Shown: positions 16,335 to 23,550 of the stretch, in pieces
How the letters are laid out: the number at the start of each line of letters is the position of its first letter
How positions within the stretch are numbered: the first letter of the stretch is position 1
Assembly (NCBI GenBank): GCA_022601335.1
Contig: JAJACV010000034.1
Span: 1-33,160, forward strand
Origin: Chlamydiota bacterium
GTDB taxonomy: Bacteria > Chlamydiota > Chlamydiia > Chlamydiales > JAAZZY01
DNA length: 33,160 nucleotides
Direction of reading: 5' to 3'
Made by a program: the position numbers and the translations under genes
The notes under the pieces: generated by a model
What the model was told of the DNA's origin: nothing
The model's input: only the letters and a program-made list of their open reading frames with translations
Database searches by the model: none

Positions 16335-16700
16335 ATGATGTTTAGAAAAATCACACTAACCATGCTTCTCTTTCAGCTCGTCAGCTTTTCTACATCGCTC
16401 AGCTCTCTTGAAATTTCTGAAAGATCCTCCACTGCCGAACTCTCTCCTGAAGAAACGCAAAGAAGGGTTCAAGACATTAATGCCAGCCTTAGCTCGATAA
16501 AAAAATGGCAAGGCCAGTATAGTCGCAAACAAAAAAGCTACCAAGGTAAAGCAAGTCGACTCCTTTTTAAAAATAGCACCGAGTCAAGGCAGTATAAAGA
16601 AATGGCTGAAGATGCAAAACAAAATGCACAAGCGCTGCAAGTTCAAATTGATCAGCTTATAGCTCAAAAAGACTCTTTAATATCTCAAACTGAAAATTGA
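16335..16700 (+). CDS. Small exported coiled-coil protein, paralogue B
   Basis: The protein has 121 residues, with a signal peptide (LTMLLFQLVSFSTSLSS) but no lipobox cysteine, so it is probably free in the periplasm or outside. The mature part repeats the plan of paralogue A: KKWQGQY (57-63) and AEDAKQNAQALQV (91-103), with LQV only two residues out of register relative to the Trp in A. Helical, charged, no cysteines. The ATG follows the stop of paralogue A with no gap. AGGA at 16327-16330 suits ATG 16338 best (7 nt), so the true start may be one codon later. The pair probably arose by tandem duplication, with one copy losing or never having the lipid anchor. Confidence 0.8.
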   Translation: MMFRKITLTMLLFQLVSFSTSLSSLEISERSSTAELSPEETQRRVQDINASLSSIKKWQGQYSRKQKSYQGKASRLLFKNSTESRQYKEMAEDAKQNAQALQVQIDQLIAQKDSLISQTEN

Positions 16701-16703
16701 TTG

Positions 16704-18191
16704 ATGAATTCTTCCTTTTCTCCAGTCCTTATGACTGACTTTTACCAGTTTACTATGGCACAAGGATTTTGGCTCTCTGGCATAGATCAAAGGGAAGCTG
16801 TATACCATCTTAATTTTAGGCGGCCACCTTTCAATGGAGGCATCACAATCGCTGCAGGTCTTGAAAGCGTCATAAAGCTCCTTGAGCAGTTTCAATTTCA
16901 AAGCGAAGATATTGCTTACTTAAAATCTCTTAAAGATCCCAAGGGAAAACCTTTATTTCATGAGAATTTTTTAATCTACTTAAAAGAGATGAAATTTACA
17001 TGTGATATCGATGCTGTGGAAGAAGGGGAAATTATGTTTCCTTATGAACCTTTGCTTCGAGTTCAAGGACCTCTTATACAATGTCAATTACTCGAAAGTC
17101 TTTTGCTCAATGTTATTAATTTTCAGACGATCATTGCAACGAAGGCTGCAAGATTGTTTATAGCGTCTGGAGGGGCTCCTATATTAGAGCTGGGATTTAG
17201 AAGAGCCCAAGGTTTGGATGGAGCTCTTTCTGCTTCTAGGGCGGCATACATTGGGGGCTGCTCAGCTACTTCTAATGTACTAGCAGGAAAAGAATTTGGG
17301 ATTCCTGTGAGAGGCACAATGGCGCATAGTTGGGTAATGGCTTTTGATGATGAAGCCACAGCCTTTGAAGAATTTGCAAAAAATATGCCCTCGCAAACTG
17401 TTTTTTTAGTCGATACCTACCAAACTCTTGAAGGGGTTAAGCATGCCATTGAAATAGGGAACAAAATTAAATTACTGGGACATCAGTTCCTCGGTATTCG
17501 GTTAGATTCAGGAGACTTAGCTTACTTAAGCATTGAGGCTAGAAAAATGCTTGATCAAGCGGGGTTTAAAGAAACTAAAATTTATGCGACTAATGAGCTC
17601 GATGAGCTTATTATACGAGATCTCATTCAGCAGGGAGCCAAAATAAATGTTTGGGGAGTGGGGACTAACTTAGTGACTTCACAAGGGCAATCAGCTCTCG
17701 ATGGCGTTTATAAAATGTCAGCATTGAAAGATGAGAGAGGAGATTGGATGTATAAAATGAAATGTTCCGAACAGATGATGAAAATTTCGAATCCAGGTAT
17801 TTTACAAGTCCGAAGATTTTTAAATAAGCAGCAATATATTGGTGATGCCATTTATGATTTGAACGAATCTTGTGGATCCAATTGGGTTATTGTTGATCCT
17901 CTTGATCCTACAAAAAGAAAGTCTTTCAATTGTCCTGAAAATTATAAAGACTTATTAATCCCTATCTTTAGAGAAGGTAAAAAAGTTTATACAGAGCCTT
18001 CTTTAGATCAAATTAAGCAAAAAGTAAGTCAAGAGCTCTCTTGTTTTCATAAAGGTTTAAAACGTTTTTTATTTCCTCATCAGTACCCCCATGGTCTCGA
18101 AGAGAAACTCTACAACAGAAAGATACAATTAGTTGAAAAAATAAGAGGGCACCGTGAAGAAAGCGCTAGTCATCATCGATCTGCAAAATGA
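16704..18191 (+). CDS. pncB: Nicotinate phosphoribosyltransferase
   Basis: The enzyme joins nicotinate and PRPP to give nicotinate mononucleotide (Preiss-Handler NAD salvage), stimulated by ATP. The protein is 495 residues. LMTDFYQFTMAQGFW at the N-terminus, ELGFRRAQGLDGALSASRAAY near 162-182, and GTMAHSW with His208 (the residue phosphorylated in this family) are diagnostic. IRLDSGDL and VWGVGTNL lie in the C-terminal phosphate-binding region. The length fits the bacterial long form. ATG 16704 is chosen over TTG 16701; it follows the preceding stop by 3 nt. Its 3' end overlaps pncA by 38 nt, so both are co-translated. Pairing with pncA gives the whole route from nicotinamide to nicotinate mononucleotide. 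NadD and NadE, needed to reach NAD, are not in this window. Confidence 0.96.
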   Translation: MNSSFSPVLMTDFYQFTMAQGFWLSGIDQREAVYHLNFRRPPFNGGITIAAGLESVIKLLEQFQFQSEDIAYLKSLKDPKGKPLFHENFLIYLKEMKFTCDIDAVEEGEIMFPYEPLLRVQGPLIQCQLLESLLLNVINFQTIIATKAARLFIASGGAPILELGFRRAQGLDGALSASRAAYIGGCSATSNVLAGKEFGIPVRGTMAHSWVMAFDDEATAFEEFAKNMPSQTVFLVDTYQTLEGVKHAIEIGNKIKLLGHQFLGIRLDSGDLAYLSIEARKMLDQAGFKETKIYATNELDELIIRDLIQQGAKINVWGVGTNLVTSQGQSALDGVYKMSALKDERGDWMYKMKCSEQMMKISNPGILQVRRFLNKQQYIGDAIYDLNESCGSNWVIVDPLDPTKRKSFNCPENYKDLLIPIFREGKKVYTEPSLDQIKQKVSQELSCFHKGLKRFLFPHQYPHGLEEKLYNRKIQLVEKIRGHREESASHHRSAK

Positions 18192-18807
18192 TTTTTTACC
18201 CGGAGGGGCGTTAGGGGTTGATTATGCCGATGAAATTATTACCCCTATTAATAAACTTATTCCTTTTTTTGATTGGGTAGTCTCTTCAAAAGATTGGCAT
18301 TCTAAAGATCATATTTCCTTCGCTTCAACCTGGAATGAAGATGTGGGGACTTGTAAATCTGTTGGAGGCAAAGAGCAAATCTTATGGCCCACTCACTGTG
18401 TTCAAGACTCTAGAGGAAGCGAACATCCAGGCAAGTTAGATACTTCCTCAATATATCGCACTTTCTATAAAGGAGTTAAAAAACACGTAGAAAGTTACAG
18501 TGTTTTTTTTGATTCCGAAAGAAATGCTGCAACGGAGATAGTATCTTTTTTACAAATGCATCAGATTAAAGAGCTCTTTTTTGTAGGCATAGCAACTGAT
18601 TACTGTGTTAAAGAGTCTGTGTTAGATGCCTTATCTCTTGGATATACAACATATCTACTAACGGACTGCTGTCGAGCCGTGAATGAGAAAAGTGGGTTAA
18701 TAGCTTTAGAAGAAATGAAGAATAAAGGAGCTCACCAAATAGTGAGCTCAGAAATTTCTTCATATTTTCCTCATAAGGGAGAAAGTCTTATGAAGGGAAA
18801 AGCTTAG
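18154..18807 (+). CDS. pncA: Nicotinamidase
   Basis: The enzyme hydrolyses nicotinamide to nicotinate and ammonia. The protein is 217 residues of the isochorismatase-like fold. The catalytic triad is Asp9 (VIIDLQNDF), Lys106 (FYKG) and Cys151 (ATDYC). Metal ligands are Asp47, His49, His53 (KDWHSKDH) and His81 (PTHCVQ). All family key residues are present, so it is likely active. The start is GTG 18154 with AGAGGG 4 nt upstream, inside pncB (38-nt overlap in another frame). The stop overlaps the convergent chorismate-mutase-like gene by 4 nt. In vivo it supplies the substrate of PncB, which is encoded directly upstream. Confidence 0.97.
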   Translation: MKKALVIIDLQNDFLPGGALGVDYADEIITPINKLIPFFDWVVSSKDWHSKDHISFASTWNEDVGTCKSVGGKEQILWPTHCVQDSRGSEHPGKLDTSSIYRTFYKGVKKHVESYSVFFDSERNAATEIVSFLQMHQIKELFFVGIATDYCVKESVLDALSLGYTTYLLTDCCRAVNEKSGLIALEEMKNKGAHQIVSSEISSYFPHKGESLMKGKA

Positions 18808-19397
18808 TCTCTAAAGAGAGGATCTACTGCAATATTATAAACCTCTCTGTCGATTCCTTCGTTTTGAAAAGAACCATAAGACAGCTCCTTTAAAAATTCT
18901 GGTAAAGACTCGTTTTGAGTATGAACAAGCAATTGGTTAATTGTAGAGACCATTTCTTGATTAATTGCTTGGAGTTGAGGGTGTATTTCTTTATCGTAGT
19001 CTTTTACATTTTCAAACTTATCAACAGACTCTTTTTGAAATAAGGCAAAATCTTGTTTTTGAACACGGTGCCCTGCTTGGTTTTGTGCTTCAAAGAAACT
19101 GGCAATAAAGGCATCATTTTCCTGTCCTTCCTGTTGAAGAGTTATTTCTTCATCATCCATTGTTCTTTCCTTAATCCCTGCATTCCACTTATAGCGAGCT
19201 AACTCGTGCATTAAGTAGAGTCTCTCTTGCATGAGAACAAAAAGTGATTCTAATTCATGGACAGTTGAATGAATTTTTTCAGTTTGCTTGAATTCAGTTG
19301 CTTTGTTAGGAGCTTCACTATTTGCAGTCAATGGGGTGAGTGCAAGTGATGAAGCTAGTAAACCAGCAACAAATATCATTTTTTTTTTATTTTTCAT
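18804..19397 (-). CDS. Exported AroQ-gamma chorismate-mutase-like protein
   Basis: The protein has 197 residues, with a clear signal peptide (FVAGLLASSLALTPLTA, cleavage near residue 26). The mature part follows the exported chorismate mutase pattern: QERL (Arg59), ARYKW (Lys70, 11 residues later, as in the mycobacterial secreted enzyme), then FFEAQNQAGHRVQ (101-113), the typical FFxAQ helix. Chorismate mutase converts chorismate to prephenate. However, the position 12 residues after Lys70, normally an active-site Arg, falls in DDEE (Asp82), so catalysis is doubtful unless the alignment needs a gap. Secreted AroQ proteins occur in several pathogens with debated roles. A strong AAGGGAG site precedes ATG 19397, 14 nt after the O-methyltransferase gene; the two form an operon. 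Confidence 0.82.
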   Translation of the reverse strand: MKNKKKMIFVAGLLASSLALTPLTANSEAPNKATEFKQTEKIHSTVHELESLFVLMQERLYLMHELARYKWNAGIKERTMDDEEITLQQEGQENDAFIASFFEAQNQAGHRVQKQDFALFQKESVDKFENVKDYDKEIHPQLQAINQEMVSTINQLLVHTQNESLPEFLKELSYGSFQNEGIDREVYNIAVDPLFRD

Positions 19398-19411
19398 GGG
19401 CAGTCTCCCTT

Positions 19412-20041
19412 TTATAATTTATAAATAACGTTTACTCCATTACGAATAGGGAGCAATAAATTTTCTACACGTTGATCGTTAGAGATAATGTGGTTCATTT
19501 CGTCCATTCTCTTCTCTCTATTTTTATAAGGAGAAATAGCATGTCCTTTCCATAAAATATCATCCATTACTAAGATCCCTCCAGATTTTAACTTATGAAC
19601 TAGAGATTCATAGTACTCAAAGTAGGTGGTTTTATTTGCATCCAAAAAGGCTAAGTCAATCGATGCGTCGTCAATCTTTTCTAGGCAATCTTGGACACAA
19701 CCCTCAAAAAGAGTTATTTGATCTTTTGTAGGATGTAAATTAAAATTAGATTTTGCTGTTTTACAATGCTCAGAATTAATTTCGCAAGAAATTAGATGGC
19801 ACCCTTTAGGCATGACTTCGGCCATGGATAAGGCCGAAAACCCTGTAAAAGTGCCTAAGTCAACAATTAATTTAGGATGAGTGAGACGGACCAAAAGGCG
19901 AAGTAGAGCGCTCACTAAAGGCCCTGAAATCATGTGGTTGGCTTTAGTCGATTGTATGGTATCTTCAACTATTTGATTTAAATTATTCGAGAGGGGATGA
20001 GAGTGCTTGATCAAATAATTATTTAATTCTGCAGGTAGCAT
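19412..20041 (-). CDS. Class I SAM-dependent O-methyltransferase, family 3 (CCoAOMT-like)
   Basis: This is a soluble protein of 209 residues. VDLGTFTGFSALSMAE (60-75) is the SAM-binding motif I. ISCEINSE carries the acidic residue that binds the ribose, IDLAFLDANKT the metal-binding Asp and VMDDILWKG the following strand, in the order typical of caffeoyl-CoA/catechol O-methyltransferases. These enzymes methylate catechol-like or small phenolic substrates with a divalent metal, but bacterial members, including chlamydial ones, mostly have no known substrate. I prefer ATG 20041; an in-frame TTG at 20050 sits only 3 nt after AAGGA. First gene of a two-gene unit with the chorismate-mutase-like gene; no functional link is established. 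Confidence 0.9.
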   Translation of the reverse strand: MLPAELNNYLIKHSHPLSNNLNQIVEDTIQSTKANHMISGPLVSALLRLLVRLTHPKLIVDLGTFTGFSALSMAEVMPKGCHLISCEINSEHCKTAKSNFNLHPTKDQITLFEGCVQDCLEKIDDASIDLAFLDANKTTYFEYYESLVHKLKSGGILVMDDILWKGHAISPYKNREKRMDEMNHIISNDQRVENLLLPIRNGVNVIYKL

Positions 20042-20125
20042 TAAAATCAAATTTCCTTTTTTTATTTCTTACTGTAGTATATCACGATCTTAGCTTAAAA
20101 TCAATCTACTGGAGAGTCTAATATA

Positions 20126-21544
20126 ATGACTATAGCCCCTTTTCCACCCCACCCAAGTATATCGGAATCTACTTCTTCCTTGGGTCAAATTTTAAAGAAT
20201 GCCATTGCTTACCATCCTTTTAACTTTGTAGCTTTGATTATTTTTGCTATCGCTATTATTCACACTCTTTTTGCTCATCAAATAGCTCACTATGCTCATA
20301 AGTTAGAAAATAGATGGGATGAGGCTCATCCTAATCAAAAGGGACAAGCTCGTTATTCCTTTTGGATTGAAGTGCTTCACTTTTTAGGGGAAGTTGAAAT
20401 TGTTTTTGCCATTTGGGTGATTCCTCTTTTAATTTGTATTTCAATTTTTTGGGACTGGAAACAAGCTGTAACATACCTTAATTCCTTGAATTACCGAGAA
20501 CCTCTATTTGTTATAGTAATTATGGTACTCGCATCCACTCGACCTATTTTAAAATTTGCAGAAGTTTGCCTTCGATTTATTGCTAAATTTTTTAAAGAGA
20601 GAGTTAGTGCTTGGTGGTTAATTATCCTAACTTTTTGTCCCATACTAGGCTCCTTTATTACAGAACCTGGTGCTATGATTTTAGCGGCTCTTTTACTCAA
20701 AGAACAATTTTATAAGTATAGCCCTTCTAAGAAATTCGCCTATGGTACTCTAGGATTATTGTTCGTGCATATCTCAATAGGGGGAGTACTTACAAACTTT
20801 GCAGCCCCCCCTGTACTTATGGTAGCTCAAAAGTGGGGCTGGACTAATAGCTACATGTTCTTTAATTTTGGAATTAAGTCTATGATAGCTATTGTCATAT
20901 CAAATCTTGCGTATTTTTTCATCTTTCGAAAAGAACTTAAAGAACTAGATACAAAAAAACCTTCAGTAGGTCTAGATAAGAATGAAGAAAAAGGGGTTCC
21001 ATTATGGGTCACTTTTATGCACATTCTATTTTTAGTGGGTGTGGTATTTTTTGAGCACTACTCGGTTGTTCTTGTCGGGATCCTATTTTTATTTGTTGCT
21101 TTTCATAGAGCAACAACACCGTTTCAAGACCATTTAAATCTTCGTGGACCCATTTTGGTTGGATCCTTTTTAGCAGGTCTTGTTGTTCATGGAAGTTTGC
21201 AGGGATGGTGGATTGAGCCTATCATTACAAAACTTTCCCCTACCCCATTAATGCTTGCAGCAACCGTCTTAACAAGTTTTAATGACAACGCATTAATCAC
21301 TTATTTAAGCTCTCTTATAGATAATTTATCGCCCCTTTTAAAGTATGCGATTGTAAGTGGAGCCGTTGCTGGAGGTGGGCTTACTGTAATTGCCAACGCT
21401 CCAAACCCTGCAGGGCAATTCTTATTAAAAGAGCATTTTGAAGATGGGGTCGCCCCTTGGAATCTTTTCCTCTCAGCCCTCTTTCCTACACTTATAATCT
21501 TGGCGCTTTCTATAATTTGGATGTTATACTTTGTAACCCACTAA
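20126..21544 (+). CDS. Putative Na+/H+ antiporter (Na_H_antiport_3 family)
   Basis: The protein is 472 residues of mostly hydrophobic sequence with about 11-12 membrane segments. Features recalled from the family (PF07399, also known from Chlamydia and Bacteroidetes) are the amphipathic N-terminus with ARYSFWIEVLHFLGEVE, the EPGAMILAALLL segment, GGVLTNFAAPP in the middle and SFNDNALITYL plus the C-terminal GGGLTVIANAPNPAG. These conserved polar and glycine/proline-rich helix breaks resemble the ion-transporter superfamily core. The predicted role is cation/proton exchange in the inner membrane; the ion is unproven. The ATG at 20126 has GGAGAG 10 nt upstream. It diverges from the O-methyltransferase gene. 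Confidence 0.85.
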   Translation: MTIAPFPPHPSISESTSSLGQILKNAIAYHPFNFVALIIFAIAIIHTLFAHQIAHYAHKLENRWDEAHPNQKGQARYSFWIEVLHFLGEVEIVFAIWVIPLLICISIFWDWKQAVTYLNSLNYREPLFVIVIMVLASTRPILKFAEVCLRFIAKFFKERVSAWWLIILTFCPILGSFITEPGAMILAALLLKEQFYKYSPSKKFAYGTLGLLFVHISIGGVLTNFAAPPVLMVAQKWGWTNSYMFFNFGIKSMIAIVISNLAYFFIFRKELKELDTKKPSVGLDKNEEKGVPLWVTFMHILFLVGVVFFEHYSVVLVGILFLFVAFHRATTPFQDHLNLRGPILVGSFLAGLVVHGSLQGWWIEPIITKLSPTPLMLAATVLTSFNDNALITYLSSLIDNLSPLLKYAIVSGAVAGGGLTVIANAPNPAGQFLLKEHFEDGVAPWNLFLSALFPTLIILALSIIWMLYFVTH

Positions 21545-21605
21545 TAGTTAATCGGATAAATCGATTCTACTTAATGTCCTAATTCAGCTTGTTTATAAAA
21601 AACAA

Positions 21606-21634
21606 TTGACAATTAACTAAAATTATGTTATAAT
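21606..21634 (+). promoter_or_regulatory. Perfect consensus sigma-70 promoter
   Basis: TTGACA (21606-21611), a 17-bp spacer and TATAAT (21629-21634) match the bacterial housekeeping promoter exactly, which is rare. Expected transcription start is near 21641, 30 nt before the ATG of the 100-residue gene. ATTAACC (21633-21639) and GGTTAAT (21648-21654) form a perfect 7-bp dyad over the -10 edge and start site. AATTAAC recurs at 21611-21617 and 21632-21638, 21 bp (two helical turns) apart. This looks like an operator controlling a strong promoter. Confidence 0.85.
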
Positions 21635-21670
21635 TAACCCATTCGATGGTTAATAAACAAAGAGTTTAAT

Positions 21671-21973
21671 ATGTCATTTACAAGTCAAGTTCAGCCTATT
21701 GGTGGAGAAAGAGGTATTACACCCACTCCTCAAACCGACACAGATCCCATTGTCATTTCTTCAGCTGGAGATATACCCGCTAATTCAGTGGGTCCTGAAG
21801 GGTCTAGTGACGATCCTCAAGAACTATTTCCAGATACGTTTGTAGATATGGCTAAAAATACCGGTAAAAATAGAGGTGCTGGAGTAGCAAAAAAAAGACG
21901 AAAAAAAAGAAGTTCTTCAAAAGAAGAAACAATCTTTAATTCGGATGGAGACGTTGTAGAGGAAGTTCTCTAA
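21671..21973 (+). CDS. Small protein with basic cluster, unknown function
   Basis: This 100-residue protein has no family I recognise. The first 60 residues are acidic, rich in Pro/Ser/Gly/Asp and probably disordered. A basic cluster KKRRKKR (74-80) follows GKNRGAGVA, and the tail is acidic (VVEEVL). There is no signal peptide and no membrane segment. The basic cluster could bind nucleic acid, or act as a nuclear localisation signal if the protein is secreted into a eukaryotic host; neither is shown. Initiated at ATG 21671 with AGAG upstream. It is the only gene behind the perfect promoter, so it is probably made in large amounts under some condition. Confidence 0.72.
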   Translation: MSFTSQVQPIGGERGITPTPQTDTDPIVISSAGDIPANSVGPEGSSDDPQELFPDTFVDMAKNTGKNRGAGVAKKRRKKRSSSKEETIFNSDGDVVEEVL

Positions 21974-22011
21974 ATCCTATTTTCAACCTTCAAATTAAAT
22001 TTATAAATTCA

Positions 22012-22033
22012 TTTATCTCTCATCTGAGATAAA
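22012..22033. terminator. Hairpin between the small basic protein gene and the tRNA
   Basis: TTTATCTC (22012-22019) pairs perfectly with GAGATAAA (22026-22033) around a 6-nt loop. It follows the stop of the small protein by 38 nt and would also lie downstream of the minus-strand tRNA. No strong T tract follows, so termination is only probable. Confidence 0.5.
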
Positions 22034-22081
22034 CAAGAGCTTGGACTAATCAAAGAATTAAGTTATCATATTGGAATAAAA

Positions 22082-22155
22082 TGGGGTAAGTAGGACTTGA
22101 ACCTACGACCGACGGGTTATGAGTCCGTTGCTCTAACCGACTGAGCTATTACCCC
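22082..22155 (-). tRNA. tRNA with CAU anticodon (tRNA-Met, or tRNA-Ile2)
   Basis: The 74-nt minus-strand cloverleaf has acceptor GGGGTAA/TTACCCC, D-arm GCTC...GAGC, anticodon loop CTCATAA (anticodon CAT), T-arm GTAGG/CCTAC with TTCAAGT and discriminator A. The anticodon stem has one A-C mismatch at its loop end. CCA is not encoded. It is not an initiator tRNA, as it has a paired first base and no GGG/CCC anticodon stem. CAU tRNAs can be elongator Met or, after lysidine modification of C34, Ile for AUA codons; the sequence alone does not let me decide. A possible promoter is on the right (TTGATT at 22201-22196 and TATCTT at 22177-22172, 18-bp spacer). Confidence 0.95.
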
Positions 22156-22187
22156 ATACTAAAAGATAAACAAGATAACCGATTTTA

Positions 22188-22203
22188 ACTTGATAAATCA
22201 AGT
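22188..22203. promoter_or_regulatory. Perfect palindrome between divergent tRNA and MFS gene
   Basis: ACTTGAT-AA-ATCAAGT at 22188-22203 is a perfect 7-bp dyad 6 nt before the MFS ATG (22210), overlapping the candidate -35 of the tRNA promoter. As DNA it could be an operator; as RNA it would be a hairpin right next to the MFS start codon, which has no ribosome site of its own. Confidence 0.5.
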
Positions 22204-22209
22204 CCTTTT

Positions 22210-23454
22210 ATGTTCTTTGCACCGAAAGAAGCACATCCTACGAATCCTCACTTTGTGAAAACTCGCTTCGCGGTAATCATCCACGAACTCTTGAGTTCTC
22301 CTCTTTCTTCCATGTGCCTGTTTTCTGGATTTATCCTCTATAAAAGTTTGGGAGGAACTCCTTTCCAGGTAGCTCTTTTAACTATGTTAAAACCCAGCGT
22401 CTCTTTGCTTATTCTTTATTGGAGTGCCTCCATTCATTTAAGCAAAAACAAACTGATGCAGAATTTAGTTTGGTCGGGTGTTTTAGCCCGGATTCCTTTC
22501 TTTATTTTTCCTTGGATACAAAGTCCTGGGCTGTTTATTACCTCTCTTGCTTTTTATTTATTTTTTCACCGAGCGAGTACCCCAGCGTGGGTGGAAATTA
22601 TGCGTGTCAATTTACCCACTTCTCATCGTGGAAAAATTTATTCGTTTGCAACTGCTCTTGCTTATGCTGAGGGTTTTTTACTTTCATTTTGGATTGGACC
22701 TTGGTTAGACATCAATGAATCTGCTTGGAGATGGCTTTACCCATTAGCGGCTCTTTTAGGCTTAATTTTGACTTTTATTCAAAGTAGACTGCCCATTTAC
22801 ATTGAAGAAGAAGAAGTAGAACCTCCTTACTCTAGCTGGAAAAGTAAAGTGACAACTCCTTGGAAAGATGCCCTAAGACTTATGAAAGAAAGGGCTGATT
22901 TTAGGCGATTTCAAATGGGCTTTTTTTTCTGTGGCTTTGGTTTAATGATGGCCATTGTAGTTATCCCTATTTATGCCGTAGATGTTTTAAAAGTTTCTTA
23001 CAAAGAACTAGTAACAGCACTTTTAGTTTGTCAAGGATTTGGATATGTCCTTACAGCGCGCGTTTGGGGGCACCAGCTTCATCAAGTTCCTATATTTAAA
23101 ATGATGGCACATGTAATTTCTTTTTTTGTGCTCTTTGGCATCTTTTTTCTTTTTACTCCCATCAGTATAAATTTTTTATATATAGCCTATTTCATTTATG
23201 GAATTGGACAAGCAGGAAGCCGGCTTTGCTGGAAGCTTTCAGCTCCTATATTTGCTAAAGAATCAAATAGCGCGGTATTTAGTAGCATTAACATCCTCAT
23301 GGTAGGAATAAGAGGTTGTATAGCTCCTCTACTAGGCAGTGTTCTTTGCGCGTTGACAAGTGCTTTCTTTGTCCTAATTCTATTTATTATTTTGTCTTTA
23401 ATAGCTGTTTTTTTGATGATCAAGGCAATGCAACCAACTCATCAAATTAATTAA
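22210..23454 (+). CDS. MFS family transporter
   Basis: The protein is 414 residues with about 12 hydrophobic segments, a large cytosolic loop in the middle (IYIEEEEVEPPYSSWKSKVTT, about residues 199-219) and repeated loop basic residues, typical of major facilitator proteins. An STPAWVEIMRVNLPTSHRGK stretch near residues 125-144 resembles the loop region between helices 4 and 5 or so. The substrate cannot be assigned. In host-dependent chlamydiae, MFS genes commonly import sugar phosphates or nucleobases, but I see no diagnostic motif. ATG 22210 has no Shine-Dalgarno sequence and lies 6 nt after a palindrome. The tRNA is divergent on the left. Confidence 0.85.
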   Translation: MFFAPKEAHPTNPHFVKTRFAVIIHELLSSPLSSMCLFSGFILYKSLGGTPFQVALLTMLKPSVSLLILYWSASIHLSKNKLMQNLVWSGVLARIPFFIFPWIQSPGLFITSLAFYLFFHRASTPAWVEIMRVNLPTSHRGKIYSFATALAYAEGFLLSFWIGPWLDINESAWRWLYPLAALLGLILTFIQSRLPIYIEEEEVEPPYSSWKSKVTTPWKDALRLMKERADFRRFQMGFFFCGFGLMMAIVVIPIYAVDVLKVSYKELVTALLVCQGFGYVLTARVWGHQLHQVPIFKMMAHVISFFVLFGIFFLFTPISINFLYIAYFIYGIGQAGSRLCWKLSAPIFAKESNSAVFSSINILMVGIRGCIAPLLGSVLCALTSAFFVLILFIILSLIAVFLMIKAMQPTHQIN

Positions 23455-23550
23455 GTTATTTTTTTTCTTGTATTTTCTATCTAAAAACCTTAGAAGAAAA
23501 ATCTTTAAAATGTAAAAAGGCTAAAGGTCTTTTCAACATATCAAGTAATA

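Noticed and set aside
22082-22155. Integration of a mobile element at the tRNA
   Set aside because: No integrase, flanking direct repeat of the tRNA 3' end or foreign gene block is seen on either side.
23530-23550. TCAACATAT motif before the DUF1207 gene, like the Fic operator
   Set aside because: It is a single half-site without a partner arm; a chance match is likely in AT-rich DNA.
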